A DNA stretch of 64,000 nucleotides from Piscinibacter sp. HJYY11 (GTDB lineage Bacteria > Pseudomonadota > Gammaproteobacteria > Burkholderiales > Burkholderiaceae_C): assembly GCF_016735515.1 (NCBI RefSeq), contig NZ_JAERQZ010000001.1, forward strand, positions 2,778,746 through 2,842,745, in the 5' to 3' direction. The number at the start of each line of letters is the position of its first letter. Position 1 is the stretch's first letter. Both the position numbers and the translations under genes were made by a program. The notes beneath the pieces were generated by a model that worked only from the letters and a program-made list of their open reading frames with translations, made no database searches and was not told where the DNA came from. This document shows, piece after piece, positions 18,150-28,236 of the stretch.

Positions 18150-19556
18150 ATGGCCCAGCAGATCCGGTTCAACGCGTTCCAGATGAACGCGGCCTCGCAC
18201 CAGTCACCCGGGCTGTGGACGCACCCGCGCGACACCACGCACCGCTACACCGACCCCGAGCACTGGGTGGTGCTCGCGCGCCTGCTGGAGAAGGGCCTCT
18301 TCGACGGCGTCTTCCTCGCCGACGTGCTGGGCGTGAACGACACCTACGCCAACTCGCCCGAGGCCGCGCTGCGCCACGGCGTGCAGATCCCGCTCAACGA
18401 CCCGCTGCTGCTGGTGCCGCTGATGGCACAGGTGACCGAGCACCTGGGCTTTGGCGTGACCTGCGCGCTGAGCTACGAGCACCCGTACTCGTTCGCGCGC
18501 CGCATGAGCACGCTCGACCACCTCACGCGCGGCCGCATCGGCTGGAACATCGTCACCGGCTACCTCGAGAGCGCCGCGCGCAACCTCGGTGTGCAGCGCC
18601 GTCCGCACGACGACCGCTACGACCAGGCCGACGAGTACATGGAGGTCGTCTACAAGCTGTGGGAGCACAGCTGGGAAGACGACGCGGTGCGGCGCGACCG
18701 CGCGAGCGGCGTCTACGTCGACCCGGCCAAGGTGCACGGCATCGCCCACTTCGGCGAGCACTACCAGGTGCCGGGCATCCACCTCTGCGAGCCATCGCCG
18801 CAGCGCACGCCGGTGCTCTACCAGGCCGGCACCTCCTCGCGCGGCAAGGTGTTCGCGGCACGGCATGCCGAGTGCGTGTTTGTCAGCGGCCCCAGCAAGG
18901 CGGTGATCGCGCGCTACGTGCGCGACCTGCGGCAAGCCGCGGCCGACGAAGGGCGCGACCCGCAGAGCCTGCTCATCTATGCGCAGGCCCTCGTCATCAC
19001 CGGCGCGACTGAAGCCGAGGCGCGCGCCAAGCGCGCCGAGTACGAGGCACACATCGACACCGAGGCCTCGCTCGCGCTGCTGTCGGGCTGGACGGGCGTG
19101 GACTTCAGCCGCACGCCGCACGACGCGACCATCGAGTACCTCGACACCGACTCCGGCCGCGCCGCGCTCGCCTCCTTCACGCAGGCCGACCCCACGCGCA
19201 AGTGGACGGTGGGCGAGGCCGCACGCTTCATCGGCCTGGGCGGCCGCGGGCCGGTCATCACCGGCGACGCGAAGCAGGTGGCCGACGAGCTCGAGTCCTG
19301 GGTCGACGAGACCGGCATCGACGGCTTCAACCTCACCTACGCCATCGCCCACGAGACCATGCGCGACGTGGTCGAGCACCTCGTGCCCGAGCTGCAGCGG
19401 CGTGGCCGCTACCGCACCGAGTACCCGCAGGGCACGCTGCGCAGCAAGCTGTTCCGGCGTGGCCCGCGCCTGCCGGCGAGCCACGCGGCGCACAAGGTGT
19501 CGCTCGGCCGCGCCGCCCCGGCCACACCGCAACCCGAAGCCGCCCTCGCGTCCTGA
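18150..19556 (+). CDS. NtaA/SnaA/DszA-family FMN-dependent monooxygenase
   Basis: This 468-residue luciferase-like protein begins with IRFNAFQMNAASHQSPGLW and has GRIGWNIVTGYLESAARN, matching the GWNIVTS-type signature of NtaA/DszA/SnaA enzymes. GTSSRGKVFAARHAECVFV and GGRGPVITGDAKQVADEL follow in the expected order. These enzymes use FMNH2 and O2 to cleave C-S or C-N bonds, for example in sulfones. It is embedded between metQ and a sulfonate-type binding protein, so an organosulfur substrate is expected. A flavin reductase is not found in the window. Confidence 0.93.
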   Translation: MAQQIRFNAFQMNAASHQSPGLWTHPRDTTHRYTDPEHWVVLARLLEKGLFDGVFLADVLGVNDTYANSPEAALRHGVQIPLNDPLLLVPLMAQVTEHLGFGVTCALSYEHPYSFARRMSTLDHLTRGRIGWNIVTGYLESAARNLGVQRRPHDDRYDQADEYMEVVYKLWEHSWEDDAVRRDRASGVYVDPAKVHGIAHFGEHYQVPGIHLCEPSPQRTPVLYQAGTSSRGKVFAARHAECVFVSGPSKAVIARYVRDLRQAAADEGRDPQSLLIYAQALVITGATEAEARAKRAEYEAHIDTEASLALLSGWTGVDFSRTPHDATIEYLDTDSGRAALASFTQADPTRKWTVGEAARFIGLGGRGPVITGDAKQVADELESWVDETGIDGFNLTYAIAHETMRDVVEHLVPELQRRGRYRTEYPQGTLRSKLFRRGPRLPASHAAHKVSLGRAAPATPQPEAALAS

Positions 19557-19579
19557 ACCTCTTCCACTTCACCTTCACC

Positions 19580-20545
19580 ATGACACGATCCTTCTTCCAA
19601 CCCTGGCGGCGCGCCCTGCTCGTCGCCACCGCGCTGGCCCTGGCCGGCACCGCGGCCCAGGCACGCGAGACCGTGCGCATCAGCTTCCAGCGTTCGTCGA
19701 CACTGCTCACGCTCATCAAGGCGAGCGGCGCGCTCGAGAAGAAGCTCGCACCGCTCGGCTACGACGTGAGCTGGCACGAGCTGAACGGCAACGCGCTGCT
19801 GCAGGCGCTCAACACGGGCAGCGTCGACATCCACGCCGACGTGGCCGATGCCTACATCCTCTTCACGCAGGCGGCCAACGCACCGCTCACCTACTTCGCC
19901 AAGGAGACATCGGCCCCGTCGGCGCAGGCGGTGATCGTGCCGGCCGAGTCCCCGATCAAGAGCATTGCCGACCTCAAGGGCAAGCGCGTGACCGTGCTCA
20001 AGGGCGCCGGCGCGCACTACCTGCTGCTCACCGCCCTGAAGCAGGCCGGCCTGAAGCCGACCGACATCGACCTGCGCTTCCTCGACCAGCAGGACGGCGT
20101 GACCGCATACAACGGCGGTGCGGTGGATGCGATCTCCATCTGGGACCCGCTGCTCGGCGTGCAGCTGCAGTCGGGCAAGAGCCGCGTGCTCGCCGATGGC
20201 CGCAACACCAACGTCGAGTACAGCCGCTACTACACCGCGACCACCGCCTTCGCCAAGGCACACCCGCAGGTGCTCAAGGTCGTGTTCGACGAGCTGCAGG
20301 CCACCGGCCGCTGGGTCAAGGCCAACCCGGCCGAGGCCGCGACGCGCCTGTCGCCCATCTGGGGCAACGTGCCTGCCGCGACCGTGGACCAGGTCAACAG
20401 CCGCCGCAGCTACGCCATCGTGCCCGTCGTGCGCAACGAGCTGGGCGAGCTGCAACGCATCGCCGACACCTTCCGCGAGGCCGGCCTCATCAACCGTGAA
20501 CTCAAGGCCACCACCGTCGACATCTGGAGCGCTCCCCAGCCATGA
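19580..20545 (+). CDS. SsuA-type sulfonate substrate-binding protein (first of a tandem pair)
   Basis: This 321-residue periplasmic protein has a signal peptide (LLVATALALAGTAAQARE) and SsuA hallmarks: VRISFQRSSTLLTLIKASG, LNGNALLQALNTGSVDIHADVADAY, KSIADLKGKRVTVLKGAGAH. The last codon overlaps the start of the next binding-protein gene (ATGA). It lies 23 bases after the monooxygenase gene and should bind an aliphatic sulfonate for the SsuCB proteins encoded downstream. Confidence 0.93.
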   Translation: MTRSFFQPWRRALLVATALALAGTAAQARETVRISFQRSSTLLTLIKASGALEKKLAPLGYDVSWHELNGNALLQALNTGSVDIHADVADAYILFTQAANAPLTYFAKETSAPSAQAVIVPAESPIKSIADLKGKRVTVLKGAGAHYLLLTALKQAGLKPTDIDLRFLDQQDGVTAYNGGAVDAISIWDPLLGVQLQSGKSRVLADGRNTNVEYSRYYTATTAFAKAHPQVLKVVFDELQATGRWVKANPAEAATRLSPIWGNVPAATVDQVNSRRSYAIVPVVRNELGELQRIADTFREAGLINRELKATTVDIWSAPQP

Positions 20546-21519
20546 AACGCCGTCAACTCCTGAGCGCTGCCGCCGGCAGCGCCCTCGCCCTGCCCGCCGT
20601 CCTGCGCGCCGCCGATGCGCCCAAGGAGGTGCGCCTCGACTACGCCTACTACTCACCCACGAGCCTGGTGCTGCGCCGCTTCGGCTGGCTGGAAGAAGAT
20701 TTCAAGAAGGACGGCATCGCCGTCAAGTGGACGCTCAGCGCCGGCAGCAACCGCGCGCTCGAGTACCTGAACAGCAACTCGGTCGACATCGCCTCCAGCG
20801 CGGGCCTGGCCGCGCTGCTGTCCAAGGCCAACGGCAACCCGATCAAGACGCCCTACATCTTCTCGCGCCCCGAGTGGACAGCCCTCGTGGTGCCGAAGAA
20901 CTCGCCCATCAAGACGCTGCGCGACCTGAAGGGCAAGAAGATCGCCGCCACCAAGGGCACCGACCCCTACCTCTTCCTGCTGCGTGCGCTGCACACCGTG
21001 GGCCTGAAGCGCAGCGACATCGAGCACGTGCCGCTGCAGCACGCCGACGGCCGCGCCGCGCTGGAGCAGGGTCGCGTCGACGCCTGGGCCGGGCTCGACC
21101 CGCTGATGGCCGCGAGCGAGCTGGAGTCGGGCGCCCGGCTCATCTACCGCAACGTGGCCTTCAACACCTACGGCTTCCTCAACGTGCGGGAAGACTTCCT
21201 CTCGAAGCACCCGGCGGAGGTGCGGCGTGTGATCGCCGGCTACGAGCGCGCGCGTCAGTGGGTCCTGTCCAACCAGAGCCAGGCGGCGCAGATCCTGTCG
21301 GAAGAGGCCAAGGTCTCGCTGCCGGTGGCGCTGCTGCAGATCAAGGCGCGCACCGACCTGAGCAACCCGGTGCCCTCGTCCGAGCATGTGAAGGCGCTGC
21401 AGTCGGCCTCGCCCATCCTGCTCGACGAACAGCTGGTCAAGCCCGGCACCGATCTCAACAGGATCGTGACCGAGCTGGTCGACACGCAGTTCTCGCGCAA
21501 CCTGCTCGCCAAGGCCTGA
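20542..21519 (+). CDS. SsuA-type sulfonate substrate-binding protein (second of the pair)
   Basis: This 325-residue protein has a short signal sequence (MKRRQLLSAAAGSALALPAV, Tat-like twin basic start, cleavage near LRAAD). The mature part shows LDYAYYSPTSLVLRRFGWLE, NRALEYLNSNSVDIASSAGLA and KTLRDLKGKKIAATKGTDPY. It resembles the preceding protein in fold only, so the two probably bind different sulfonates and share one permease. One base separates it from the permease gene. Confidence 0.92.
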   Translation: MKRRQLLSAAAGSALALPAVLRAADAPKEVRLDYAYYSPTSLVLRRFGWLEEDFKKDGIAVKWTLSAGSNRALEYLNSNSVDIASSAGLAALLSKANGNPIKTPYIFSRPEWTALVVPKNSPIKTLRDLKGKKIAATKGTDPYLFLLRALHTVGLKRSDIEHVPLQHADGRAALEQGRVDAWAGLDPLMAASELESGARLIYRNVAFNTYGFLNVREDFLSKHPAEVRRVIAGYERARQWVLSNQSQAAQILSEEAKVSLPVALLQIKARTDLSNPVPSSEHVKALQSASPILLDEQLVKPGTDLNRIVTELVDTQFSRNLLAKA

Positions 21520-21520
21520 G

Positions 21521-22348
21521 ATGTCATCGCTGCCCGCGGGATTGAGCACGCCACGCCACGCGCCCTCGCGCGCTTGGCGCCTGCCGCGCCTGTGGCTGGG
21601 GGCCGTGGTGCCGGTCTCGGTGCTGATGTTGCTGGAAACGGTGTCGCGCGCCGGCTGGGTGGCGGCCAACCTGCTGCCGCCGCCGAGCGAGGTGTTCAGC
21701 ACCTTGTGGTGGCTGCTGCAGCAGGGCAGCCTCGTCTTGCACGTGGGCGCGAGCAGCCTGCGTGTCGTGACCGGCTTCATCGTCGGTGCGGGTCTTGCGC
21801 TCGCGGTGGGCGCGCTGGTGGGCCTGAACCACCGGGCCGAGCGCCTGCTCGACCCGAGCTTCCAGGCGCTGCGGGCCATCCCCTCGCTCGCCTGGGTGCC
21901 GCTGCTGCTGCTCTGGCTCGGCATCGACGAAGCGCCCAAGCTCACGCTGATCGCCATCGGCGCCTTCTTCCCCGTCTACATGGGTGTGGCCTCGGGCTTT
22001 CGCGACGTCGACCGCAAGCTGGTGGAAGTGGCGCGCATGGCCGGGCTGTCGCAGCTCGCGCTGGTGCGGCGCGTGCTGCTGCCGGCGGCGCTGCCGTCGG
22101 TGATGACGGGGCTGCGCAACGGCCTGAGCCTCGCGTGGATGTTCATGGTCGCCGCCGAGCTGATCGCCGCCACGCGCGGCCTCGGCTACCTGCTCACCGA
22201 TGGGCGCGAGACCGGCCGGGCCGACATCGTGCTCGCGGCCATCGTGTTGCTCGCGCTGCTGGGCAAGCTCTCCGACACCGGCATGGCCTGGGTCGAACGG
22301 CGCTGGCTCGCGTGGCGCGACACCTTTGATTCGGCGCGCAGCGCATGA
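21521..22348 (+). CDS. ssuC: SsuC-type sulfonate ABC permease
   Basis: This 275-residue inner-membrane protein has a SsuC-like N-terminus (LPRLWLGAVVPVSVLMLLE) and the PPPSEVFSTLWWLL segment. The coupling loop is GFRDVDRKLVEVARMAGLS, and GLRNGLSLAWMFMVAAELI is conserved in sulfonate and nitrate permeases. The stop overlaps the ATPase start by ATGA. Confidence 0.94.
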   Translation: MSSLPAGLSTPRHAPSRAWRLPRLWLGAVVPVSVLMLLETVSRAGWVAANLLPPPSEVFSTLWWLLQQGSLVLHVGASSLRVVTGFIVGAGLALAVGALVGLNHRAERLLDPSFQALRAIPSLAWVPLLLLWLGIDEAPKLTLIAIGAFFPVYMGVASGFRDVDRKLVEVARMAGLSQLALVRRVLLPAALPSVMTGLRNGLSLAWMFMVAAELIAATRGLGYLLTDGRETGRADIVLAAIVLLALLGKLSDTGMAWVERRWLAWRDTFDSARSA

Positions 22349-23079
22349 GCACTCTTTTGGAAGTGGATTTGAAACACAAGCGCTATGGCGAGCGCGAGGT
22401 GTTGAGCCACGTGCGCCTGCACCTCCAGGAAGGCGAGATCGTCTCGCTGGTCGGCGCGAGCGGCTGCGGCAAGAGCACGCTGCTGCGCGTGATTGCCGGG
22501 CTCGACACCGAGGCCGAGGGCGGCGTGTGGTTGCGCGGCCACCGCTGCACCGGGCTCACGCCCGAGATCCGCGTCGTCTTCCAGGAGCCACGCCTCTTCC
22601 CCTGGCTCACCGTCGCGCAGAACGTGGCCTTCGACCTGGGCGACGGCGGCCAGCATGATCCGCAGGTGGCCGCGCTCATCCGCGAAGTGGGCCTCGACGG
22701 ACTGAGCCATGCACTGCCCAAGCAGCTCTCGGGCGGGCAGGCGCAGCGCGTGGCCATCGCGCGCGGCCTCTTCGTGCGGCCCTCGCTGCTGCTGCTCGAC
22801 GAGCCCTTCTCTGCCGTCGACGCGTTCACCCGCATCAAGCTGCAGGACCTGCTGCTGCAGCTCGCGCAGGCACACGGCGTGACGGTGCTGATGGTCACGC
22901 ACGACATCGACGAAGCGGTGCACGTGAGCGACCGCGTGCTGGTGATGGAAGCCCACCCCGGGCGCATCCGCAGCGAGCTCACGATCGACCTGCCCCGCCC
23001 GCGCGAACGCGAGCACCCGCAGCACCACCACCACGCCACCCGCGTGCGCCAGGCCTTGCAGGCGGCGCATGCTTTCTGA
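22345..23079 (+). CDS. ssuB: SsuB-type sulfonate ABC ATPase
   Basis: This 244-residue ATPase has Walker A GASGCGKST, Q-loop VVFQEPRLFPW, signature LSGGQAQRVAIARGL, Walker B LLLLDEPFSAVD and VTHDIDEAV. It is compact, as SsuB proteins are, and ends in a His-rich stretch (EHPQHHHHATRVRQ). It overlaps ssuC by 4 bases; the second metQ-like gene starts 28 bases after its stop. Confidence 0.94.
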   Translation: MSTLLEVDLKHKRYGEREVLSHVRLHLQEGEIVSLVGASGCGKSTLLRVIAGLDTEAEGGVWLRGHRCTGLTPEIRVVFQEPRLFPWLTVAQNVAFDLGDGGQHDPQVAALIREVGLDGLSHALPKQLSGGQAQRVAIARGLFVRPSLLLLDEPFSAVDAFTRIKLQDLLLQLAQAHGVTVLMVTHDIDEAVHVSDRVLVMEAHPGRIRSELTIDLPRPREREHPQHHHHATRVRQALQAAHAF

Positions 23080-23107
23080 TCCTCTCGCTGATCCCTTGCC
23101 AAGACCC

Positions 23108-23881
23108 ATGCTGACCCGCCTCTTCCTCACCGCCACCCTCGCCTTCGCCACGCTCGCCGCCCATGCGCAGGAGACGATCAAGATCGCCGTCACCGCCGGC
23201 CCGCACGCACAGATCGCCGAAGTGGCGAAGAAGGTCGCCGCGCGCGACGGCCTCACGCTGCAGATCGTCGAGTTCAACGACTACATCCAGCCCAATGCCG
23301 CGCTCGACGCGGGCGACGTGCACGCCAACAGCTACCAGCACCTGCCCTACCTGCAGTCGCAGCTGCAGGCGCGCGGCTACAAGATCACGCCGGTGGGCGA
23401 CACCGTCACCTTCCCGATGGGCTTCTATTCCAAGCGCCACAAGTCGCTCGCCGACCTGCCCAAGGGCGCGAAGGTCGGCATCCAGAACGACCCGTCGAAC
23501 AGCGGCCGTGCGCTCGCGCTCCTCCAGAAGTACGGCGTGATCAAGTTGAAGCCCGGTGCCGGCATCAGCGCGACGGTGGCCGACGTGGTCGACAACCCCA
23601 AGGGCCTGCAGATCGTCCAGATCGAGGCCGCGCAGCTGCCGCGCTCGCTCGACGACCTGGACGCGAGCGCCATCAACACCAACTACGCGGTGCAGGCCAA
23701 GCTCGTGCCCACGCGCGATGCCATCGCGATCGAAGACGCGAAGAGCCCCTACGCCAACCTGCTGGCCGTGCGCACGCAGGACAAGGACAAGCCCTGGGTG
23801 CCGAAACTGGTGAAGGCCTTCCAGTCGCCCGAGGTCAAGGCCTTCGTGCAGTCGAGCTTCAACGGCTCGCTCGTCCCCGCG

Positions 23882-23887
<6 letters not shown>
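23108..23887 (+). CDS. Second MetQ/NlpA-family substrate-binding protein
   Basis: This 259-residue protein starts at ATG 23108 with a signal peptide (MLTRLFLTATLAFATLAAHA). An earlier in-frame ATG at 23069 would lie within ssuB and spoil the signal. The mature part has the MetQ marks IKIAVTAGPHAQIAEV, IVEFNDYIQPN, HANSYQHLPYL and IEAAQLPRSLDD. There is no lipobox. No second MetNI pair is nearby, so it may feed the MetNI encoded 6 kb upstream and widen its substrate range. Confidence 0.92.
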
Positions 23888-24819
<932 letters not shown>

Positions 24820-24959
24820 CGGAACACCCGCGTCCACATCGGCCGAAGATGCTTGCCAAGCGACAAGCAAACACCCTCCCCCGTGATACAACGCCGCACG
24901 CATGACGCGCGCTGAGCCCGGCGCATGGTGCTCCGGGGGCGCAGCGGAGGGAGCTGCTC

Positions 24960-25796
24960 GTGGTGGATCGTTTGAAGAACAAGGTGGCCGTCATCACCGG
25001 GGGCTGCTCGGGCATCGGCCTGGGCACGGTGGAGAAATTCGTTGCCGAAGGCGCACAGGTCATGGTGGGCGACATCAACGACGCCGACGGTGCTGCGCTC
25101 GTCGAGCGCTTCGGCGGGCAGGTCGCCTTCCAGCACTGCAACGTGCTCGAAGCGCCGCAGATCGAGGCGCTGATGGCCGCGGCGGTCGAGCGCTTCGGGG
25201 GCCTGGACATCGTCTTCAACAACGCCGGCGCCGGCGGCACGCCCGCCACCATCGCCGAGATGACGGCCGAGGGCTGGGACTTCACGCAAAACCTGCTGCT
25301 GCGTTCGGTGGCACTCGGCATCGCCTACGCGGTGCCGCACCTGAAGCGGCGCGGCGGCGGTGCCATCGTCAACACCGCGTCGATCGCGGGCGTGCAATCG
25401 GGCGCAGCGCCGATCGCGTATTCGGTGGCCAAGGCCGGCGTGATCCACCTCACCCGCATCGCCGGGGCTGAGCTCGCGCGCAGCAACATCCGCGTCAACG
25501 CGGTGTGCCCGGGGCTGATCCTCACCAACATCTTCACCGCCAACCCGGAGCGTGTGCCGCCCGCGGCCGCGCCGATGGTCAAGGCCGCCATGGCCAAGGG
25601 CGCGCCCAACGCGCAGCCCATCGCCAAGGCAGGCTTGCCGGAAGACATTGCCAAGGCGGTGCTCTTCTTTGCCTCCGACGAGTCGGCGTTCGTGACGGGT
25701 GAGCACCTTCTCGTGGATGGTGGTGCCTTCATCGGGCCCCGCCACGTGTGGGACCCGGTCGCCCAGGCCGAGCGGGAGGCCCGCATGCGAGGATGA
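24960..25796 (+). CDS. Short-chain dehydrogenase/reductase
   Basis: This protein of about 278 residues is a classical SDR: TGGCSGIGLGT (cofactor loop), NNAGAG, Ser in NTASIAGVQS, and YSVAK (Tyr and Lys). It starts at GTG 24960 or 24963; GGAGGGAG lies about 8 bases upstream. The end has the family pattern SDESAFVTGEHLLVDGG. The 140-base gap before it shows no clear operator. The substrate is unknown. Confidence 0.9.
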   Translation: MVDRLKNKVAVITGGCSGIGLGTVEKFVAEGAQVMVGDINDADGAALVERFGGQVAFQHCNVLEAPQIEALMAAAVERFGGLDIVFNNAGAGGTPATIAEMTAEGWDFTQNLLLRSVALGIAYAVPHLKRRGGGAIVNTASIAGVQSGAAPIAYSVAKAGVIHLTRIAGAELARSNIRVNAVCPGLILTNIFTANPERVPPAAAPMVKAAMAKGAPNAQPIAKAGLPEDIAKAVLFFASDESAFVTGEHLLVDGGAFIGPRHVWDPVAQAEREARMRG

Positions 25797-25803
25797 CGGC
25801 CCC

Positions 25804-25827
25804 TCGGTCGACGGGTACGTCGACCGA
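25804..25827 (+). terminator. Perfect 10-base hairpin after the SDR gene
   Basis: TCGGTCGACG and CGTCGACCGA pair perfectly around a GGTA loop, starting 8 bases after the SDR stop. It is flanked by CCC on the left and CCCGAGGG on the right, which can extend the stem. There is no T-run. A terminator or an mRNA-end stabiliser fits best. Confidence 0.65.
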
Positions 25828-25917
25828 TCCCCCGAGGGAATGCGGGCCGGCTTGGGGCGGCCCGGCGCTCGGCCCGCCTGCCGCCTCCACGGCACGCCAA
25901 TTGCCCCAAGGTGGAGG

Positions 25918-26898
25918 ATGCGCCACAGCTCCTTCCACGACAGCCCGCTCCACGTCCTGCTCAACGCGGCCTCGGGCCGCGACGATGCCCAGGCGACCTA
26001 TGCGCTGATCGGCCAGCGGCTGGCCGAATCGGGCCGGCGCTACCGGATCGAGATGGTGCAGCGTGGTGCGGACATCCCGCGCACCGCGCAGCGCCTCGCC
26101 TCGCAGGCCACGGCGCAAGGCGGCGTGATCGTGGCCGCGGGTGGCGACGGCACCATCAACGCCGTGGCCCAGGCCGCCCACGACGCCGGCTGCCCGATGG
26201 GCGTGCTGCCGCAGGGCACCTTCAACTACTTCAGCCGCACGCACGGCATCCCGCAAGACACCGCCGCCGCCGTCTCGGCGCTGCTCAACGCGCAGGCGCA
26301 GCCGGTGCAGGTGGGGCTGATCAACAACCGCGTCTTCCTCGTCAACGCGAGCCTCGGCCTCTACCCCGAGCTGCTGGAAGACCGCGAGGCCTACAAGCAG
26401 CGCTTCGGCCGCAGCCGCATCGTGGCGCTCTTCGCCGCCGGGGCCACGCTGCTGCGCGAGCACCGCCAGCTGCGCCTGCGCATCGAGCGCGGCGGCGCGG
26501 TGCGCGACGTGCGCACGGCCACGCTCTTCGTCGGCAACAACCGCCTGCAGCTGCAGCAGGTGGGCCTGCCCGAAGCGCGCGGCATCGAGCACGGCCGCGT
26601 GGCCGCGGTGATGCTCAAGCCCACCAGCACCTGGGGCCTGGTGCGCCTCATGTGGAACAGCGCGCTGGGCAAGCTCTCGGAAGCCGACGAGGTGGAGAGC
26701 TTCCAGTTCCAGCACATGACGGTGCAGCCCTGGCTGCCGTATGGCGCACGCCGCGTGAAGGTGGCCACCGATGGCGAGATCTGCCTGATGCGTGCGCCGC
26801 TCGAGTTCCGCGTGTCGCCGCGGCCGCTCTACCTGCTGAAGCCGGGTGCGGTGGTCACGCGCACCGAAGCGGTCGAACATGCTGCTGCACATCTCTGA
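25918..26898 (+). CDS. Diacylglycerol/sphingosine-kinase-fold lipid kinase
   Basis: This 326-residue protein starts at ATG 25918 with AAGG 6 bases upstream; the longer open frame from 25699 runs through the SDR gene and is rejected. It has the DAGK catalytic domain: LHVLLNAASGRDD, the nucleotide loop VAAGGDGTINAVAQA and GVLPQGTFNYFSR. YegS/DgkB-type members phosphorylate a lipid at the inner membrane. Its last 20 bases overlap the metallophosphoesterase gene, suggesting that a kinase and a phosphatase act in one pathway. Confidence 0.9.
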   Translation: MRHSSFHDSPLHVLLNAASGRDDAQATYALIGQRLAESGRRYRIEMVQRGADIPRTAQRLASQATAQGGVIVAAGGDGTINAVAQAAHDAGCPMGVLPQGTFNYFSRTHGIPQDTAAAVSALLNAQAQPVQVGLINNRVFLVNASLGLYPELLEDREAYKQRFGRSRIVALFAAGATLLREHRQLRLRIERGGAVRDVRTATLFVGNNRLQLQQVGLPEARGIEHGRVAAVMLKPTSTWGLVRLMWNSALGKLSEADEVESFQFQHMTVQPWLPYGARRVKVATDGEICLMRAPLEFRVSPRPLYLLKPGAVVTRTEAVEHAAAHL

Positions 26899-27763
26899 CC
26901 CGCACTTCGGCACCGAGCAGCCGGAGGTGTGCGACGCGCTGCTGCGCCTGACCGACACGCACCGGCCCGAGCTGGTGGTGCTGTCGGGCGACATCACGCA
27001 GCGCGCCCGCCGCGCGCAGTTCCGCGCCGCGCGCGAGTTCGTCGACCGGCTCAACACGCCGCGCACGCTCGTCATCCCGGGCAACCACGACATCCCGCTC
27101 TTCAACGTCTTCGCGCGCATGTTCCGGCCCTATGCCAACTACCTGCGCGAATTCCCCGACGTGGCCGGCGTGCACGACTCGAGCCGCCTGCGCGTGATCG
27201 CGCTCAACACCACGCGGCCGAGCCGCCACAAGAACGGCGTGCTGTCGCCGGGGCAGGTCGACAGCGTGGCAAGCGAGCTGCGCCTCGCGCGGCCCGGTCA
27301 GCTGCGCATCGTGGTGATGCACCAGCCGATCGCGGTGGAGCGCCCGCAGGACGCGCACGACCGGCTGCGCGGCCCGCTGGACGATGCGCTGCAGCGCTGG
27401 GCCGAAGCCGGGGCCGACCTGATCCTCGGCGGCCACATCCACCTGCCTTTCGTCATGCCGCTCTTCGGCCGCAGCCTCGCGCTCAAGCGCCGGTTGTGGG
27501 TGGTGCAGGCGGGCACGGCGGTGTCGAGCCGGGTGCGCGAAGGCATCCCGAATTCGGTCAACCTGATCCGCTGGGGCGGCGTGCTGCCGGTGGGCGCCTG
27601 CGTGGTGGAGCGCTGGGACTACCTCGCCGATGCGCATGCCTTCGCACGCGCGCGGGTCTCGGCCCTCGACATCGGGTGGCTGCCGCCACCCGCGCCGCCG
27701 ATGAGCGTGCCGCCTGTCGATCCGGCGCAGCGCCTGTCGGCGTCGTTCAGTTCGGTGGAGTGA
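26879..27763 (+). CDS. Calcineurin-like metallophosphoesterase
   Basis: This 294-residue protein has all the metal motifs in order: ISDPHFG (D-x-H), LSGDITQRAR (GD), GNHDIPL (GNHD), VVMHQP and GGHIHLP (GHxH). ATG 26879 is chosen because it puts the first motif at residue 5. No signal peptide, so it is cytoplasmic or on the inner face of the membrane. Overlap with the lipid kinase gene indicates coupled translation; a lipid phosphate or pyrophosphate is a plausible substrate, as for LpxH-like enzymes. Confidence 0.9.
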   Translation: MLLHISDPHFGTEQPEVCDALLRLTDTHRPELVVLSGDITQRARRAQFRAAREFVDRLNTPRTLVIPGNHDIPLFNVFARMFRPYANYLREFPDVAGVHDSSRLRVIALNTTRPSRHKNGVLSPGQVDSVASELRLARPGQLRIVVMHQPIAVERPQDAHDRLRGPLDDALQRWAEAGADLILGGHIHLPFVMPLFGRSLALKRRLWVVQAGTAVSSRVREGIPNSVNLIRWGGVLPVGACVVERWDYLADAHAFARARVSALDIGWLPPPAPPMSVPPVDPAQRLSASFSSVE

Positions 27764-27766
27764 GCC

Positions 27767-28219
27767 TCAGACCTTCAGCCCGCGCAGGAAGCGCTGCAAG
27801 GACGCATCGAGCTTCGGTGCCGCCAGCTCCGGGTTGCCGCCGGCCTGGTTGGCGCGGCCGTGCACCGCGAAGTGGCCCACCAGCTGCAGCAGGCTGTCGG
27901 CCGCATACGGCTTCTCGACGAAGGCGTCGTAGTCGGTGAACGACTCGCGCACCACCGCCTCGTGGGTGCCGCTCATCACGATGATCGGGATGTCTTCCAG
28001 CAGCGGGTTGGCACGCACCGCCTGCCCGAGCTCGCCACCGGTCACGTGCGGCATCATGAAATCGGTGAGGATCACCGCGGGCTTCTCGCCGCCCAGCAGC
28101 TCGAGGGCGAGCTTGCCGTTGGAGGCCGGCGCCACGCGAAAGCCTTCCGCTTCGAGCAGCAGGCGCAGGACCTCCGCGTTCCCGTACTCGTCTTCGGCCA
28201 GCAGCACCAGTTTCATCAT
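27767..28219 (-). CDS. Single-domain response regulator
   Basis: This 150-residue CheY-like receiver has the acidic pocket in LLAEDEYGN, phospho-acceptor Asp in ILTDFMMPHVTGGE, and Lys in VEKPYAAD. After the receiver there is only a short tail, no output domain. The start is taken at ATG 28219 with AAGG 6 bases upstream; a GTG at 28240 overlapping the previous stop is the alternative. It follows the KaiC-like gene, and the pair may form a signalling module together with a kinase from elsewhere. It converges with the phosphoesterase gene with only 3 bases between. Confidence 0.9.
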   Translation of the reverse strand: MMKLVLLAEDEYGNAEVLRLLLEAEGFRVAPASNGKLALELLGGEKPAVILTDFMMPHVTGGELGQAVRANPLLEDIPIIVMSGTHEAVVRESFTDYDAFVEKPYAADSLLQLVGHFAVHGRANQAGGNPELAAPKLDASLQRFLRGLKV

Positions 28220-28236
28220 CCGCAACCTTGAGGGCC

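Noticed and set aside
25699..25917. A longer N-terminus for the lipid kinase
   Set aside because: It would run through the end of the SDR gene and the hairpin at 25804; the shorter start has an RBS.
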